From assembly GCF_020784725.1 (NCBI RefSeq), contig NZ_JAJGTZ010000044.1, forward strand, positions 186,001 to 250,000: a stretch of DNA of 64,000 bases, read 5' to 3'. Both the position numbers and the translations under genes were made by a program. The notes under the pieces are model-generated. The model saw only the letters and a list, made by a program, of their open reading frames with translations, was not told where the DNA came from and did not search any database. Of this stretch, positions 51,910 to 59,956 are shown in pieces. The DNA comes from Limosilactobacillus reuteri. GTDB lineage: Bacteria > Bacillota > Bacilli > Lactobacillales > Lactobacillaceae. Position 1 is the stretch's first letter, and every line of letters begins with the position of its first letter.

Positions 51910-52884
51910 TTAATAGTTTAAAATTATTGTTCCTGTGCTTAAACCGCCGCCAAAACCACTCATTGCAATAATGTCACCTGGTGTAACCAATTCATGAGCA
52001 ACAGCTTGCGTCAATAAAATTGGTTCACTAGCGGCGCCTGTATTTCCATATTCACTAATATTCATTGGAAACTTTGTAATTGGTTGCGCCAGTCTCTTTG
52101 CAATTTGAGTAATTATCCGTTCATTCGCCTGATGTAATAAAAAATAATCGATATCGTCTAATTTTAAATTAGCTTGTTGAACGGCAGAGGTAATTGAGCG
52201 CGGTACTTCATGAGTGGCAAAACGATATACGTCACGACCGACCATCGCAAATGGTGAAAGGGATGTTAGTTGCTTAGGGAAGCCAGCTTTAGGCGTTGTT
52301 TTTCCGGCAATAATTTTATCTCCCAACTCACCAAATGTATGGAGATCACGGCCGAGGATTAAAGGAGTTGCCGTAGTTGGCTTTTGAAGTAGCACTCCGC
52401 CAGCCCCATCGCCGAACAATACGGCGGTACTTCGATCTTTCCAATCAATCAGTTTTGATAATACTTCTGCACCAATTACCATTGCATTTTGCCAACTAGA
52501 GCTTTTCAACATTAATTCAGCTGTATTCATGGCATAGATAAAACCAGTACAAGCTGCTGAAATATCAAACGCAATTGCATTTTTCGCCCCTAATCTTCCT
52601 TGAACAATGGCAGCAGTTGACGGCGTATAGGCATCGGGAGACATCGTTGCAATAATAATTAAATCAAGTTCAGTTGCCTTCAAATTGGCATTAGTCAATA
52701 ACTGGTTACCAACATTAAAAGCCAGGTCTGAAGTATTTTCAGTATTGCTGATATAACGTTGATGAATTCCAGTCCGCGATTTAATCCACTCATCTGAAGT
52801 ATCCATAATAGTTGATAATTGCTGGTTAGTAATATTAAGTGGTGGATGATAACTCGCAGTACTAGTAATTCTTAAATTTTGCAA
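51910..52884 (-). CDS. fabH: Beta-ketoacyl-ACP synthase III
   Basis: FabH starts fatty-acid synthesis by condensing acetyl-CoA with malonyl-ACP. The 324-aa protein shows the N-terminal YHPPLNITNQQL start, the Cys in FDISAACTGFIYAM near residue 112, His in FLLHQANERI near 250 and Asn in SEYGNTGAASEP near 280, the C-H-N triad. The start codon is TTG with AAGGAT upstream; no ATG in frame gives the conserved N-terminus. Confidence 0.95.
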   Translation of the reverse strand: MQNLRITSTASYHPPLNITNQQLSTIMDTSDEWIKSRTGIHQRYISNTENTSDLAFNVGNQLLTNANLKATELDLIIIATMSPDAYTPSTAAIVQGRLGAKNAIAFDISAACTGFIYAMNTAELMLKSSSWQNAMVIGAEVLSKLIDWKDRSTAVLFGDGAGGVLLQKPTTATPLILGRDLHTFGELGDKIIAGKTTPKAGFPKQLTSLSPFAMVGRDVYRFATHEVPRSITSAVQQANLKLDDIDYFLLHQANERIITQIAKRLAQPITKFPMNISEYGNTGAASEPILLTQAVAHELVTPGDIIAMSGFGGGLSTGTIILNY

Positions 52885-52903
52885 TGTTTGTCAATCCTTA
52901 TCT

Positions 52904-53350
52904 CTAAGCATGCTCATCCACAAAATCTTCTAAGTTTTGCAAGGCTTTTTTAATAACCTTCATTTCTTCATCATTCATTCCTTTGAGAAAACGTTCAACC
53001 ATCATGTTATGAAAGGCCCGGTGCGCACGATATAGTACCCGTCCTCTTTTGGTTAAACGTAACCGAACAATGCGGCGATCATCTTTATCACGAATTCTTT
53101 CAACATATCCTTTTCGAATTAAGCGATCAGCCATTGAAGTCATTGTTCCTGGAGTTAGATGAAGCTTTTCTGCTACTTGAGAAATTGTTTGATGGTTATA
53201 CATCGTAATTGCATCAATTGCATGCATCTCTTTAATTGTTAAATCATTGAATGTACTTTTCCGTAACTCATTTTCTTCAATCCATAGAATTCCGGAATAG
53301 ACTTTGATTAATCCTTTATTGATTTTTTCGTAATCATTATCTTTACTCAT
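52904..53350 (-). CDS. fabT: FabT, MarR-family repressor of fatty-acid synthesis
   Basis: FabT represses the fab operon and is activated by long-chain acyl-ACP in streptococci. The 148-aa MarR protein has the winged helix LTIKEMHAIDAITMYNHQTISQVAEKLHLTPGTMTSMADRLIRKGYVERI and the wing DKDDRRIVRLRLT. It lies between the two FabT-like operators, after fabZ and before fabH, as in many Firmicutes. Autoregulation is expected from the operator just in front of it. Confidence 0.93.
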   Translation of the reverse strand: MSKDNDYEKINKGLIKVYSGILWIEENELRKSTFNDLTIKEMHAIDAITMYNHQTISQVAEKLHLTPGTMTSMADRLIRKGYVERIRDKDDRRIVRLRLTKRGRVLYRAHRAFHNMMVERFLKGMNDEEMKVIKKALQNLEDFVDEHA

Positions 53351-53392
53351 AATATATTTCTTCCCTTCAATTTTATTCTATAGCCCCGAATA

Positions 53393-53408
53393 ATTTGATT
53401 ATCAAAAT
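53393..53408. promoter_or_regulatory. FabT-like operator in front of fabT
   Basis: TTTGATTATCAAA (53394-53406) is a perfect palindrome matching the TTTGAnnnTCAAA consensus of FabT boxes. It lies 44 bp upstream of the fabT start codon. Confidence 0.75.
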
Positions 53409-53436
53409 ATATTATAAATGATAATGATTCACCATG

Positions 53437-53883
53437 CTAAATCTTTTCTTCTCGTTCAGCAACGATAAAGACAAGTTCTGCATTACAAGCTATTTTGTCG
53501 TTCACAAGCGCTTGTGTTTCCACAATTCCCATTGATGATCGAACTTTTTTCATAACAACATTTAGTTTTAATACATCACCAGGACGGACCATTTGTCGAA
53601 ACCTCGCTTTATGAATTGCGCCAAGATAAGCTGTTTTCTTATAAAAATGCGGTGATTTTAATATCAAAATTGAAGCAGCTTGGGCCAATGTTTCGATGAT
53701 TAAAACTCCAGGCATAACAGGATTATTAGGAAAATGACCGCGAAAAAATGATTCGTTAATTGTGACATTTTTTGTTGCGGTAATCTTTTCTTCAGGAACT
53801 AATTCGTCTACATAATCGATGTAGCAAATCGGATATCGATTAGGAATTAATTCCATAATCTCCTGCGCATTCATTATTGCCAA
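53437..53883 (-). CDS. fabZ: 3-hydroxyacyl-ACP dehydratase FabZ, first gene of fab operon
   Basis: The 148-aa hot-dog-fold dehydratase shows IPNRYPICYIDYV, FRGHFPNNPVMPGVLIIETLAQAASILIL with catalytic His and Glu, and ARFRQMVRPGDVL. As the promoter-proximal copy in a locus without fabA or fabM, it could be a bifunctional dehydratase/isomerase (FabN-like), but sequence alone does not show this. The start is TTG, seven bases after AGGTGA; an in-frame ATG nine bases later would be too far from that site. Transcribed from the consensus promoter at 53940-53968. Confidence 0.9.
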   Translation of the reverse strand: MAIMNAQEIMELIPNRYPICYIDYVDELVPEEKITATKNVTINESFFRGHFPNNPVMPGVLIIETLAQAASILILKSPHFYKKTAYLGAIHKARFRQMVRPGDVLKLNVVMKKVRSSMGIVETQALVNDKIACNAELVFIVAEREEKI

Positions 53884-53911
53884 AAAGATTCACCTGCCTT
53901 CAAAAAAATAT

Positions 53912-53924
53912 TTCGAGTATCAAA
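53912..53924. promoter_or_regulatory. FabT-like operator A
   Basis: TTCGAGTATCAAA fits TTYGAnnnTCAAA. It lies downstream of the -10 element, between promoter and fabZ start. Confidence 0.6.
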
Positions 53925-53927
53925 ATA

Positions 53928-53940
53928 TTCGATGATCAAA
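53928..53940. promoter_or_regulatory. FabT-like operator B
   Basis: TTCGATGATCAAA fits TTYGAnnnTCAAA. It abuts the -10 hexamer on its downstream side. Confidence 0.6.
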
Positions 53941-53968
53941 TTATATTCAAAAATATTTTGAATGTCAA
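53940..53968 (-). promoter_or_regulatory. Main promoter of the fab operon
   Basis: On the minus strand, TTGACA (53963-53968) and TATAAT (53940-53945) are separated by exactly 17 bp: a full consensus sigma-A promoter. Confidence 0.85.
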
Positions 53969-53969
53969 A
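53957..53969. promoter_or_regulatory. FabT-like operator C over the -35 element
   Basis: TTTGAATGTCAAA, a perfect match to TTTGAnnnTCAAA, contains the -35 hexamer. Binding here would block RNA polymerase directly. Confidence 0.75.
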
Positions 53970-54017
53970 TTATTTTTATGTCATTTAATTCTTAATGGTC
54001 GCAAATTAAAATATTTC

Positions 54018-54046
54018 TTTACTATTTAATTGAGAATTGGTAAAAT
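54018..54046 (+). promoter_or_regulatory. Promoter of tRNA-Pro copy 2
   Basis: TTTACT (54018-54023) and TAAAAT (54041-54046) are spaced 17 bp apart, about 19 bp before the tRNA. Confidence 0.55.
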
Positions 54047-54065
54047 AATATTTGTTCGTTATTAA

Positions 54066-54139
54066 CGGGAAATAGCTCAGCTTGGTAGAGCACCTGGTTT
54101 GGGACCAGGGGGTCGCAGGTTCGAATCCTGTTTTCCCGA
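54066..54139 (+). tRNA. tRNA-Pro(TGG), copy 2
   Basis: Identical over 74 nt to the minus-strand gene at 43549-43622, in the opposite direction. Followed by a terminator and a XerS-like recombinase gene. Confidence 0.95.
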
Positions 54140-54148
54140 TAGTTTTAG

Positions 54149-54185
54149 AGAGTCGTTGAAAGTTTTCTTTCAAGCGACTCTTTTT
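54149..54185 (+). terminator. Intrinsic terminator of tRNA-Pro
   Basis: AGAGTCG-TTGAAAG pairs with CTTTCAA-CGACTCT (one bulge), followed by TTTTT. Confidence 0.8.
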
Positions 54186-54206
54186 AGTATCAAGGAGGAT
54201 ATAAAA

Positions 54207-55286
54207 ATGGAAGCAGATAAATATTTAAAGCTAATTCAAGAGGAGCTTCAGAACCTTCCTGATTATGTTAATGAGTATTATTTAGGGACCAACCATGCAG
54301 TTACAACCACCTATCAGTACTTAACCGAAATCCGGCGATTCTTTGATTGGTTACGGTCAAGTGGACTTGTCTCTGTTAACTCTAATAAGAACTTACCAAT
54401 TGATACGCTGGCTAATTTACGGCGTAGTGATGTAATGTTGTATATCGATTATTTGCAGCATACTACTAATGCACAAGGACGGTTAAATTCTCCCACTTCA
54501 ATTAATCGGTCTATTAATGCATTAAGGTCACTGTATAAATTTTTAACAGTTACCGCAGATAACAATGATGGTGAATCTTATTTTGACCGTAATGTAATGC
54601 TGAAAATTGACTCACTTAACGATACAAAAACGTTAAATTATCGGGCTCATACGCTGGCTTCACACATGTACCGGGGACAAATGAAGTTTGATTTTATTAC
54701 CTTCATCGAAAAAGAATACCCTAACAAATGTGATAAAAGAGCTCTCCCCTCTTATAAAGTCAATAAGGAACGAGATATTGCAATTATTGCTCTTATTTTA
54801 GGAACAGGCGTCCGAGTATCCGAGGCAGCTAACGTAAACCTTGGGGATTTAAATTTAAAGCAATCACTGCTAGATGTAATAAGAAAAGGTGGCCAGAGAG
54901 ATTCAGTACCAATCGCACCTTGGGCTATTACTTATATTCAAGCTTACCAAGCGATTCGTGCGCAGCGATACCACGCTTTAAAAAAGGATACTGCTTTTTT
55001 CCTAACTATTTATCACAAGCAAACTCGGCGGATGACAGCTAATGCAATTGAAAAAATGGTTAAAAAGTATTCAACCGCATTTGGACATCCTCTCACTCCC
55101 CATAAATTACGGCACACCCTTGCTTCTGAAATGTATGAGGTAACAAAAGATCAAGTACTCGTGGCCCAACAGTTGGGACAAAAAGGAACATCTGCTACAG
55201 ATTTATATACCCACGTTGACCAGAAACAGCAGCGTGATGCTCTTAAAGAAATAAGTGAAACTTCACATAAAAAAATAAATGAATAA
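54207..55286 (+). CDS. xerS: XerS-like tyrosine recombinase
   Basis: XerS is the single recombinase for chromosome-dimer resolution in streptococci and some lactobacilli. The 359-aa protein has an N-terminal SAM-like core-binding domain (about residues 20-120, with HAVTTTYQYLTEIRRFFDWL) and a C-terminal catalytic domain with Arg in GTGVRVSEAANV, HKLRHT, and Tyr in DLYTHV. The position usually His in LGH is Gln here (QQLGQKG). The start ATG follows AAGGAGG; an upstream extension that begins in tRNA-Pro is rejected. Phage integrase origin is less likely, because no other phage gene is nearby. Confidence 0.8.
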   Translation: MEADKYLKLIQEELQNLPDYVNEYYLGTNHAVTTTYQYLTEIRRFFDWLRSSGLVSVNSNKNLPIDTLANLRRSDVMLYIDYLQHTTNAQGRLNSPTSINRSINALRSLYKFLTVTADNNDGESYFDRNVMLKIDSLNDTKTLNYRAHTLASHMYRGQMKFDFITFIEKEYPNKCDKRALPSYKVNKERDIAIIALILGTGVRVSEAANVNLGDLNLKQSLLDVIRKGGQRDSVPIAPWAITYIQAYQAIRAQRYHALKKDTAFFLTIYHKQTRRMTANAIEKMVKKYSTAFGHPLTPHKLRHTLASEMYEVTKDQVLVAQQLGQKGTSATDLYTHVDQKQQRDALKEISETSHKKINE

Positions 55287-55357
55287 AATCCTTTTCTATA
55301 AAGAGAATCTTCGCTATAATGTTAAGCGGTGTATAATTTTTTATGGAGGAGAAAATT

Positions 55358-55516
55358 TTGGGCTTTATTACCTCATTATTTGGAAAGAAGCAATATGTTT
55401 GTCCATTTTGTCATGAGCACTATACTTTTTCTGCGATGCATGCACGCAAGCTAGCCGACAAAGATGGGCAAATTCATTGTTACTACTGTCGTAAGGTCTT
55501 ACAACAATTGCATTAG
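55358..55516 (+). CDS. Small zinc-ribbon protein (52 aa)
   Basis: A short gene starts at TTG seven bases after GGAGGAG and ends at TAG. The peptide opens with a hydrophobic MGFITSLFGKK, then CPFC, a spacer and CYYC, i.e. two Cys-x2-Cys knuckles 24 residues apart suited to one zinc ion. Families of this form occur in nucleic-acid-binding or regulatory proteins, but no specific family is assigned. A -10-like TATAAT lies upstream near 55332. A terminator-like hairpin follows, shared with the fructansucrase gene. Confidence 0.7.
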   Translation: MGFITSLFGKKQYVCPFCHEHYTFSAMHARKLADKDGQIHCYYCRKVLQQLH

Positions 55517-55560
55517 TATTAATGATAATTCGCTTTTTTTACAATAAAAACTTTCAAAAT

Positions 55561-55600
55561 AAAAAACCGTTAAGCTGCATTTAAGGCTTAGCGGTTTTAT
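55561..55600. terminator. Bidirectional intrinsic terminator
   Basis: Stem AAAACCGTTAAGC/GCTTAGCGGTTTT (one G-T) is followed by T-rich sequence. It lies between the zinc-ribbon gene and the convergent inulosucrase gene. Confidence 0.85.
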
Positions 55601-55615
55601 TTTTTTAGTATATAG

Positions 55616-57991
55616 TTAGTTAAAGCGACGCTTGTTAATTCCTGCAAGACCAAACATACTAAGCAAGGTTCCCATACCTAGGCCAATCATGGCTTCATTA
55701 GCGTTATTTCCAGTTTGTGGCAAACGATTATTGGTTTGAGTTTCAGGTTGCTTAGGCGTTTCTGGAGTTAAAGGAACTTCCGGAGTATTAGGTGTGTCGG
55801 GAGTTTGAGGGGTCCCAGGATTTTCAGGAGTTTTTGGTGTTTCTGGAGTTTTTGGTGTTTCTGGAGTATTAGGTATCTCTGGGGTTTCCGGATCCTTTGG
55901 TGTAGCAGGATCATGTGGCTTTAATCCATAACCTATTAAGTCCCAATCAACAGGTTTATCACGTTCCCCAGGTAAAGCAGCGGAGTCCAAATCACCAATC
56001 ATATCAAGATTTTCGCTTGAATCATCCCAAATCCAATCCCCTTGGTTAGTCATTTTAGCTAAAACAGTAGTCGTATTATCAGGATTAATTTGTAACAAGA
56101 AGCTTGGTGCCCAGGTCGAGTCCATGCCCTCTCCAGCTACTCCATTTCGATTAGTCATATATGAAGTAACTAATACTTGGTCATCTTTTCCGGCAACAGG
56201 GACAGCATAATATGAATAAGTTGCTGTTCGCCAGTTTGCGGGAACAGAAGCAGTCAAGACTACTCCAGAATCATTTAATGGCTTATAAGATCCTGTTAGA
56301 CTATCAGCAACATATCCGACCATTGCCACATTATCACCAACAGCATAATTGGCATTCATCCACGCATCATCATTACTTCCTCGATTTAAACGGGTAGCGG
56401 CAAACAAGTAATACTTATTACCCAATTTAACTACATTTGGTCGCTCAATTTCATCACTTACCATTGGTGCAGAAATTAATGGTGAGTATAATTCTGTCAC
56501 TTTAGGATTCTTTTCGTCCTTATTTAGTTTGAGGATACCGATAGCTGCATTAGCCCAAGTTGCCCGACTCTTGATATCATCATTGGAAAGAATTCTAAAT
56601 AAGCTCTTGAGATTAAATGCGTCATCTCCGCCATAATTTAACCAGTTATAAATCTGGTCCTCGCCTTGATAGTTTTCTAAACCAGTACTTGCTTCAAACA
56701 CAAGGTACCGATCACCATTATCATCTTCAATTACATGAGCATCACGCATTGCAATATTATCGGCACCCTTGTTAGTAGCTTTCCATTGATCATAAGTTTG
56801 GTAATAATAGCCATCACCTTCAAATACAATATGATCATTTGCTACATGAGCGAGTGATACATTTCCATTATTATCAGTTAAATAAAGAGTAGCGCTAGCA
56901 ATTTTTTGATGATTGGTATTGTTATCAGACGTGTCTACCCTTGTATAAAATAATTGGATAGAGTTATCACTGTTCAAAACAGCTGATCCTGACCATTCTT
57001 GGGAAAGCGCGGTAGCATTATAACCAAAAATTGGACCTGCATTCTTCCAATGACTTAATTCATTATCACCATATTTATTATATAAGAGGTAGATATGATT
57101 ATCATTTTGGTTTGGAATCCCCATCATTGCGATAACAAGTTGATAGCCATTCCAATTAGCAACTTGTCCTGTCCGAACATCCTGAACTGGCCATGAATCC
57201 CATACATCTAAAGGCTCAATAGTATTAGTTTGTGCATCTTTAGTTGTAGCGGCAGGCATATTTTTGATTTCACTTGCTTTAAAGAATGGAACTGTATACC
57301 GACCATCTTGTTTGATTAGCGTATCGGCAATCTTTTGGAAATCATTATAAGTCATCTGTGTACCTGACTTAGCAGTTTTTGAGAAGTTAATCTTATTTAA
57401 TGCTTTAATCTGGTCATCAGTTAAACTGTTAGGGTCAATTCCCGCATTTTTTACAACGTTTTGAGCATCCTTGTTTAACTTAGCAGTAGGATTCTTTTTA
57501 TCGGATTGTTGATCATCATTTTTTGCAGCTGAAGAATCGTTTGTGTCTACAACGGGTTCTTTTTTTGCTTCAGAAGATTCATTAGCTGGTGCAGCTTTTT
57601 GCGTATCATCCTCTTTAGCCGCTTTGCTATCTGTGTTATTTGATGAAGATGCGGAACTTGTAGATGATGTTGTTGCAGCAGAACTTGCTACTTGACTGTT
57701 AGAATTTTGTGTATTAGCAGCAGAAGAAGCACTATTTGCATTAGCAGAATTTTTAATAGTCGCATCACTAGCTGCACTAACTTGACCGCTACCAAGCATC
57801 ACACTTTTAACAGCAATATCATTATCACCGGTTGTAACCTGTACAGTAGAAGACTCATTCTTTTCAGTATTCGTGTCCGCGGATGCGTTTATAGCTGTTG
57901 CACCAAATACCAGCGCAGCAGTAGAGAGTGTAACGACTGCCCAATTTTTACCGCTTTTATACATTTTCTTATGTTCCTTGCGTTCTAGCAT
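55616..57991 (-). CDS. inu: Cell-wall-anchored GH68 fructansucrase, most likely inulosucrase
   Basis: The enzyme makes fructan from sucrose outside the cell, giving exopolysaccharide or fructo-oligosaccharides. The 791-aa protein has a long signal region with the KxYKxGKxW-type motif KMYKSGKNW, a Ser/Asn/Ala-rich stretch (about 70-165) and a GH68 catalytic domain (about 245-700) with nucleophile D in VWDSWP, the stabiliser D in AMRDAHV and the acid/base E in [10 protein letters not shown] run of Pro-x-x triplets (about 705-760, Thr/Glu/Lys-rich) precedes LPQTGNN, a hydrophobic helix and KRRFN for sortase anchoring. The PXX tail matches L. reuteri inulosucrase as I remember it. The product (inulin or levan) needs testing. 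Confidence 0.93.
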   Translation of the reverse strand: MLERKEHKKMYKSGKNWAVVTLSTAALVFGATAINASADTNTEKNESSTVQVTTGDNDIAVKSVMLGSGQVSAASDATIKNSANANSASSAANTQNSNSQVASSAATTSSTSSASSSNNTDSKAAKEDDTQKAAPANESSEAKKEPVVDTNDSSAAKNDDQQSDKKNPTAKLNKDAQNVVKNAGIDPNSLTDDQIKALNKINFSKTAKSGTQMTYNDFQKIADTLIKQDGRYTVPFFKASEIKNMPAATTKDAQTNTIEPLDVWDSWPVQDVRTGQVANWNGYQLVIAMMGIPNQNDNHIYLLYNKYGDNELSHWKNAGPIFGYNATALSQEWSGSAVLNSDNSIQLFYTRVDTSDNNTNHQKIASATLYLTDNNGNVSLAHVANDHIVFEGDGYYYQTYDQWKATNKGADNIAMRDAHVIEDDNGDRYLVFEASTGLENYQGEDQIYNWLNYGGDDAFNLKSLFRILSNDDIKSRATWANAAIGILKLNKDEKNPKVTELYSPLISAPMVSDEIERPNVVKLGNKYYLFAATRLNRGSNDDAWMNANYAVGDNVAMVGYVADSLTGSYKPLNDSGVVLTASVPANWRTATYSYYAVPVAGKDDQVLVTSYMTNRNGVAGEGMDSTWAPSFLLQINPDNTTTVLAKMTNQGDWIWDDSSENLDMIGDLDSAALPGERDKPVDWDLIGYGLKPHDPATPKDPETPEIPNTPETPKTPETPKTPENPGTPQTPDTPNTPEVPLTPETPKQPETQTNNRLPQTGNNANEAMIGLGMGTLLSMFGLAGINKRRFN
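55737..55911 (-). repeat. PXX repeat tract of the fructansucrase wall-spacer
   Basis: About 20 short tandem 9-bp units encode Pro-x-x triplets (x mainly Thr, Glu, Lys, Asn). Such tracts vary in length between strains by slippage and span the cell wall. Confidence 0.8.
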
Positions 57992-58017
57992 AGAAATAAC
58001 CCCGTTTCTTTACTTTT

Positions 58018-58035
58018 TTGTTAAACGTTTAACAA
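58018..58035. promoter_or_regulatory. LacI-type operator upstream of inu
   Basis: TTGTTAAACGTTTAACAA is a perfect 18-bp palindrome with the central CG pair typical of LacI-family (ScrR/SacR or CcpA-like) operators. It lies downstream of the inu promoter and upstream of its start codon, so binding would block elongation. Confidence 0.7.
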
Positions 58036-58048
58036 TTAACTGAGCACT

Positions 58049-58077
58049 ATTTTATTATGATTATCTTAAATGATCAA
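58049..58077 (-). promoter_or_regulatory. Promoter of inu
   Basis: On the minus strand, TTGATC (58072-58077) and TAAAAT (58049-58054) are separated by 17 bp. Confidence 0.6.
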
Positions 58078-58437
58078 TAGTTTCTTCATAAAAAGTTCAT
58101 ATTTAAATATTTACTGCCTATTTACTCATTTTCTTGCTAGTTATACTTATTTTTCTTCTGAGACGAATTGTAATGACCTATTACTCATCAAAATAAATTT
58201 CAGTTCGTCTGAGAGGCAAAAGATGTTTTTAGGCCTACTTTTGTATTATTTTAAAAGTAGTAAGACTCTTTTGATAAAAGAGTCTTACGGATAGTAACGA
58301 AGAACGCTGATATAACAAGCTTTTAAAATCCTATATTTTCATGTAAGACTGTTGTATAATTTTATTGAAAAAGTGTCTCACTAAAATTGAGTCATCTTTT
58401 GCTATTTTTAGCGAACAAAAAGGAGTTATTTCAGTTT
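58078..58437. other. Non-coding spacer with three hairpins
   Basis: No convincing gene: the short ORFs here lack ribosome-binding sites. Three stems are visible: AGACGAA/TTCGTCT (58161-58167 with 58204-58210), CTACTTTT/AAAAGTAG (58235-58242 with 58253-58260) and a 13-bp perfect stem GTAAGACTCTTTT with its complement (58260-58272 with 58276-58288, loop GAT). No T run follows the last one. The rest is AT-rich promoter sequence for the lipase gene. Confidence 0.5.
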
Positions 58438-59292
58438 ATGTTATATAATGCAGCATTAGTTTTAGAAGGTGGCGCATTCCGTGGACAATATACTGCCGGA
58501 ATTGTTGATACATTTCTCGCTCACCATATTGAATTTCGAAGTGTGATTGGCGTTTCTGCTGGTTCGCTTTGTGGAGTTAATTTCGTTTCTAAGCAATACG
58601 GACGCGCTGCCAATATCAATATTAATCATCGGCACGATCGCCAATATATATCGATGGCTCGCGTATTTAAAAAGCAAATAATTAATCTTGATTATCTTTT
58701 TGAAGATCATGGATATTCTTGGCAGAATTTTAATGAAGCGGCATATCGGCGGTCAGCATCTCATTTCACAGCAGTTGCTACTTCTGTAAAAACAGGAAAA
58801 ACAGTTTTATTTACAGATCCAGTTGGTGAGGAGCTAACTAATGCCCTCAAAGCTTCTTCTTCGATGCCATTTCTTTCAGATCCTCAGGAAACTTCTCAAG
58901 GACCTTGCCTTGATGGTGGAATTACAGATTCAATTCCATTTGATATTGCACAACAACAAGGTTATGACAAGATTGTTGTTGTCCGGACCCGGGACGTTAA
59001 CTACCGAAAGAAGCCATCCAGTTCTGCTGTAAAGAAGCTATACAACATGGTATATAAAGATTATCCCGAATTTGCTAAAGCAGGAATTAATCGCCCCCTT
59101 CTCTACAACCAACAGATTGCTGAAATTAATCGTTTATCTCGTGAAGGAAAGATTTTTAACATCGCTCCCTCTAAACCAATTAAGATTAAGCGGATTGAAG
59201 GAAATGTTAAGAAGATTCGCGCACTTTATGAAACTGGTCGGAAAGAAGGAGAAAAAATAGTTCCTGCTTTAGTTGATTACCTCACAAATTAA
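58438..59292 (+). CDS. Patatin-like phospholipase
   Basis: The 284-aa protein has the patatin motifs: oxyanion loop LEGGAFRGQYTAG near residue 10, nucleophile elbow GVSAGS near 40 and the catalytic Asp in LDGGITD near 160, a Ser-Asp dyad. It resembles YjjU/RssA-type lipid acyl hydrolases. Intracellular, with no signal peptide. The ATG has a rather distant AAAGGAG site (12-13 nt); the TTG 17 codons upstream is unlikely. The integrase-like gene begins 16 bp downstream and may share the transcript. Confidence 0.87.
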   Translation: MLYNAALVLEGGAFRGQYTAGIVDTFLAHHIEFRSVIGVSAGSLCGVNFVSKQYGRAANININHRHDRQYISMARVFKKQIINLDYLFEDHGYSWQNFNEAAYRRSASHFTAVATSVKTGKTVLFTDPVGEELTNALKASSSMPFLSDPQETSQGPCLDGGITDSIPFDIAQQQGYDKIVVVRTRDVNYRKKPSSSAVKKLYNMVYKDYPEFAKAGINRPLLYNQQIAEINRLSREGKIFNIAPSKPIKIKRIEGNVKKIRALYETGRKEGEKIVPALVDYLTN

Positions 59293-59308
59293 CAAAGGAA
59301 TAAATATT

Positions 59309-59956
59309 ATGTCAACTAAAAAACGAGTTTATATTCCCAAAAATAAGACTAATGGTCAAATTAAAGGTAAGCGGAAAATATGGGTGGAAAATGTTAAATT
59401 CTTGACTCTCGAAGAATATGATCAGTTACGTGAGACAATTAAGCTGCATTCTCGTCCTGAATTAGTTAACCGGAACCTATTACTAATTGCAATCGCCCTC
59501 AACAATGGATTACGAGCATCAGACGTTGTAACGTTAAGGGTTGGCCATGTTCTAAATAAGACTAAAACCCGTGTTATTGAGCAAAAAACAGGCAAGGCTA
59601 AAACACTCTTTTGGAATAATTGCCTTGCCGAGATTATTGATTACCTTAATGACTTAGATTATAAAGATGAAAATGATTATCTTTTCCCTGGAAAACAAGA
59701 AGGTCATTTTTCAGTGCATGGCTTTTATGAGATGTTACAACGAATGGCTAGAAAAACGGAAAATAATAAAATCGTTGCTAAGATTGGAACACACTCTTTT
59801 AGAAAGACTTTTGGTCGACAACTCTATAAAAAGGGTGTCAACGTTGAAATTATTTCCCAGTTGTTTAATCACTCCTCCGAACGAAATACGCGCCACTACC
59901 TAGGAATTGAACAAGAAGACCTTGATAAAGTTGTTCAAAATTTTAAATTTGAATAG
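59309..59956 (+). CDS. Catalytic-domain-only tyrosine recombinase
   Basis: The 215-aa protein is a lambda-integrase-type recombinase. The catalytic pattern is Arg in NGLRASD near residue 81, a Lys in QKTGKAKTL, HSFRKT near 165, His in FNHSSERN and Tyr in TRHYLGI near 202. About the first 45 residues are basic and do not form a SAM-like core-binding domain, so the DNA-clamping half is missing compared with usual integrases (300-400 aa). Whether it is active is unclear. It lies right after the patatin gene with no mobile-element boundary visible. Confidence 0.8.
   Translation: MSTKKRVYIPKNKTNGQIKGKRKIWVENVKFLTLEEYDQLRETIKLHSRPELVNRNLLLIAIALNNGLRASDVVTLRVGHVLNKTKTRVIEQKTGKAKTLFWNNCLAEIIDYLNDLDYKDENDYLFPGKQEGHFSVHGFYEMLQRMARKTENNKIVAKIGTHSFRKTFGRQLYKKGVNVEIISQLFNHSSERNTRHYLGIEQEDLDKVVQNFKFE

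Noticed and set aside
54099..54206. Recombinase start inside tRNA-Pro
   Set aside because: The extension reads through tRNA and terminator sequence; the ATG at 54207 has an AAGGAGG site.
55737..55911. CRISPR-like short direct repeats
   Set aside because: The repeats are 9-bp units in frame with the Pro-x-x spacer of the fructansucrase; no separate spacers exist.
57692..57988. ORF antisense to the inu 5' end
   Set aside because: It is a shadow of the Ser/Ala-rich codons of inu, has no ribosome-binding site and no recognisable domain.
59273..59308. Earlier start of the short tyrosine recombinase
   Set aside because: The in-frame extension lies within the patatin gene and lacks a ribosome-binding site; the ATG at 59309 follows AAAGGAA.
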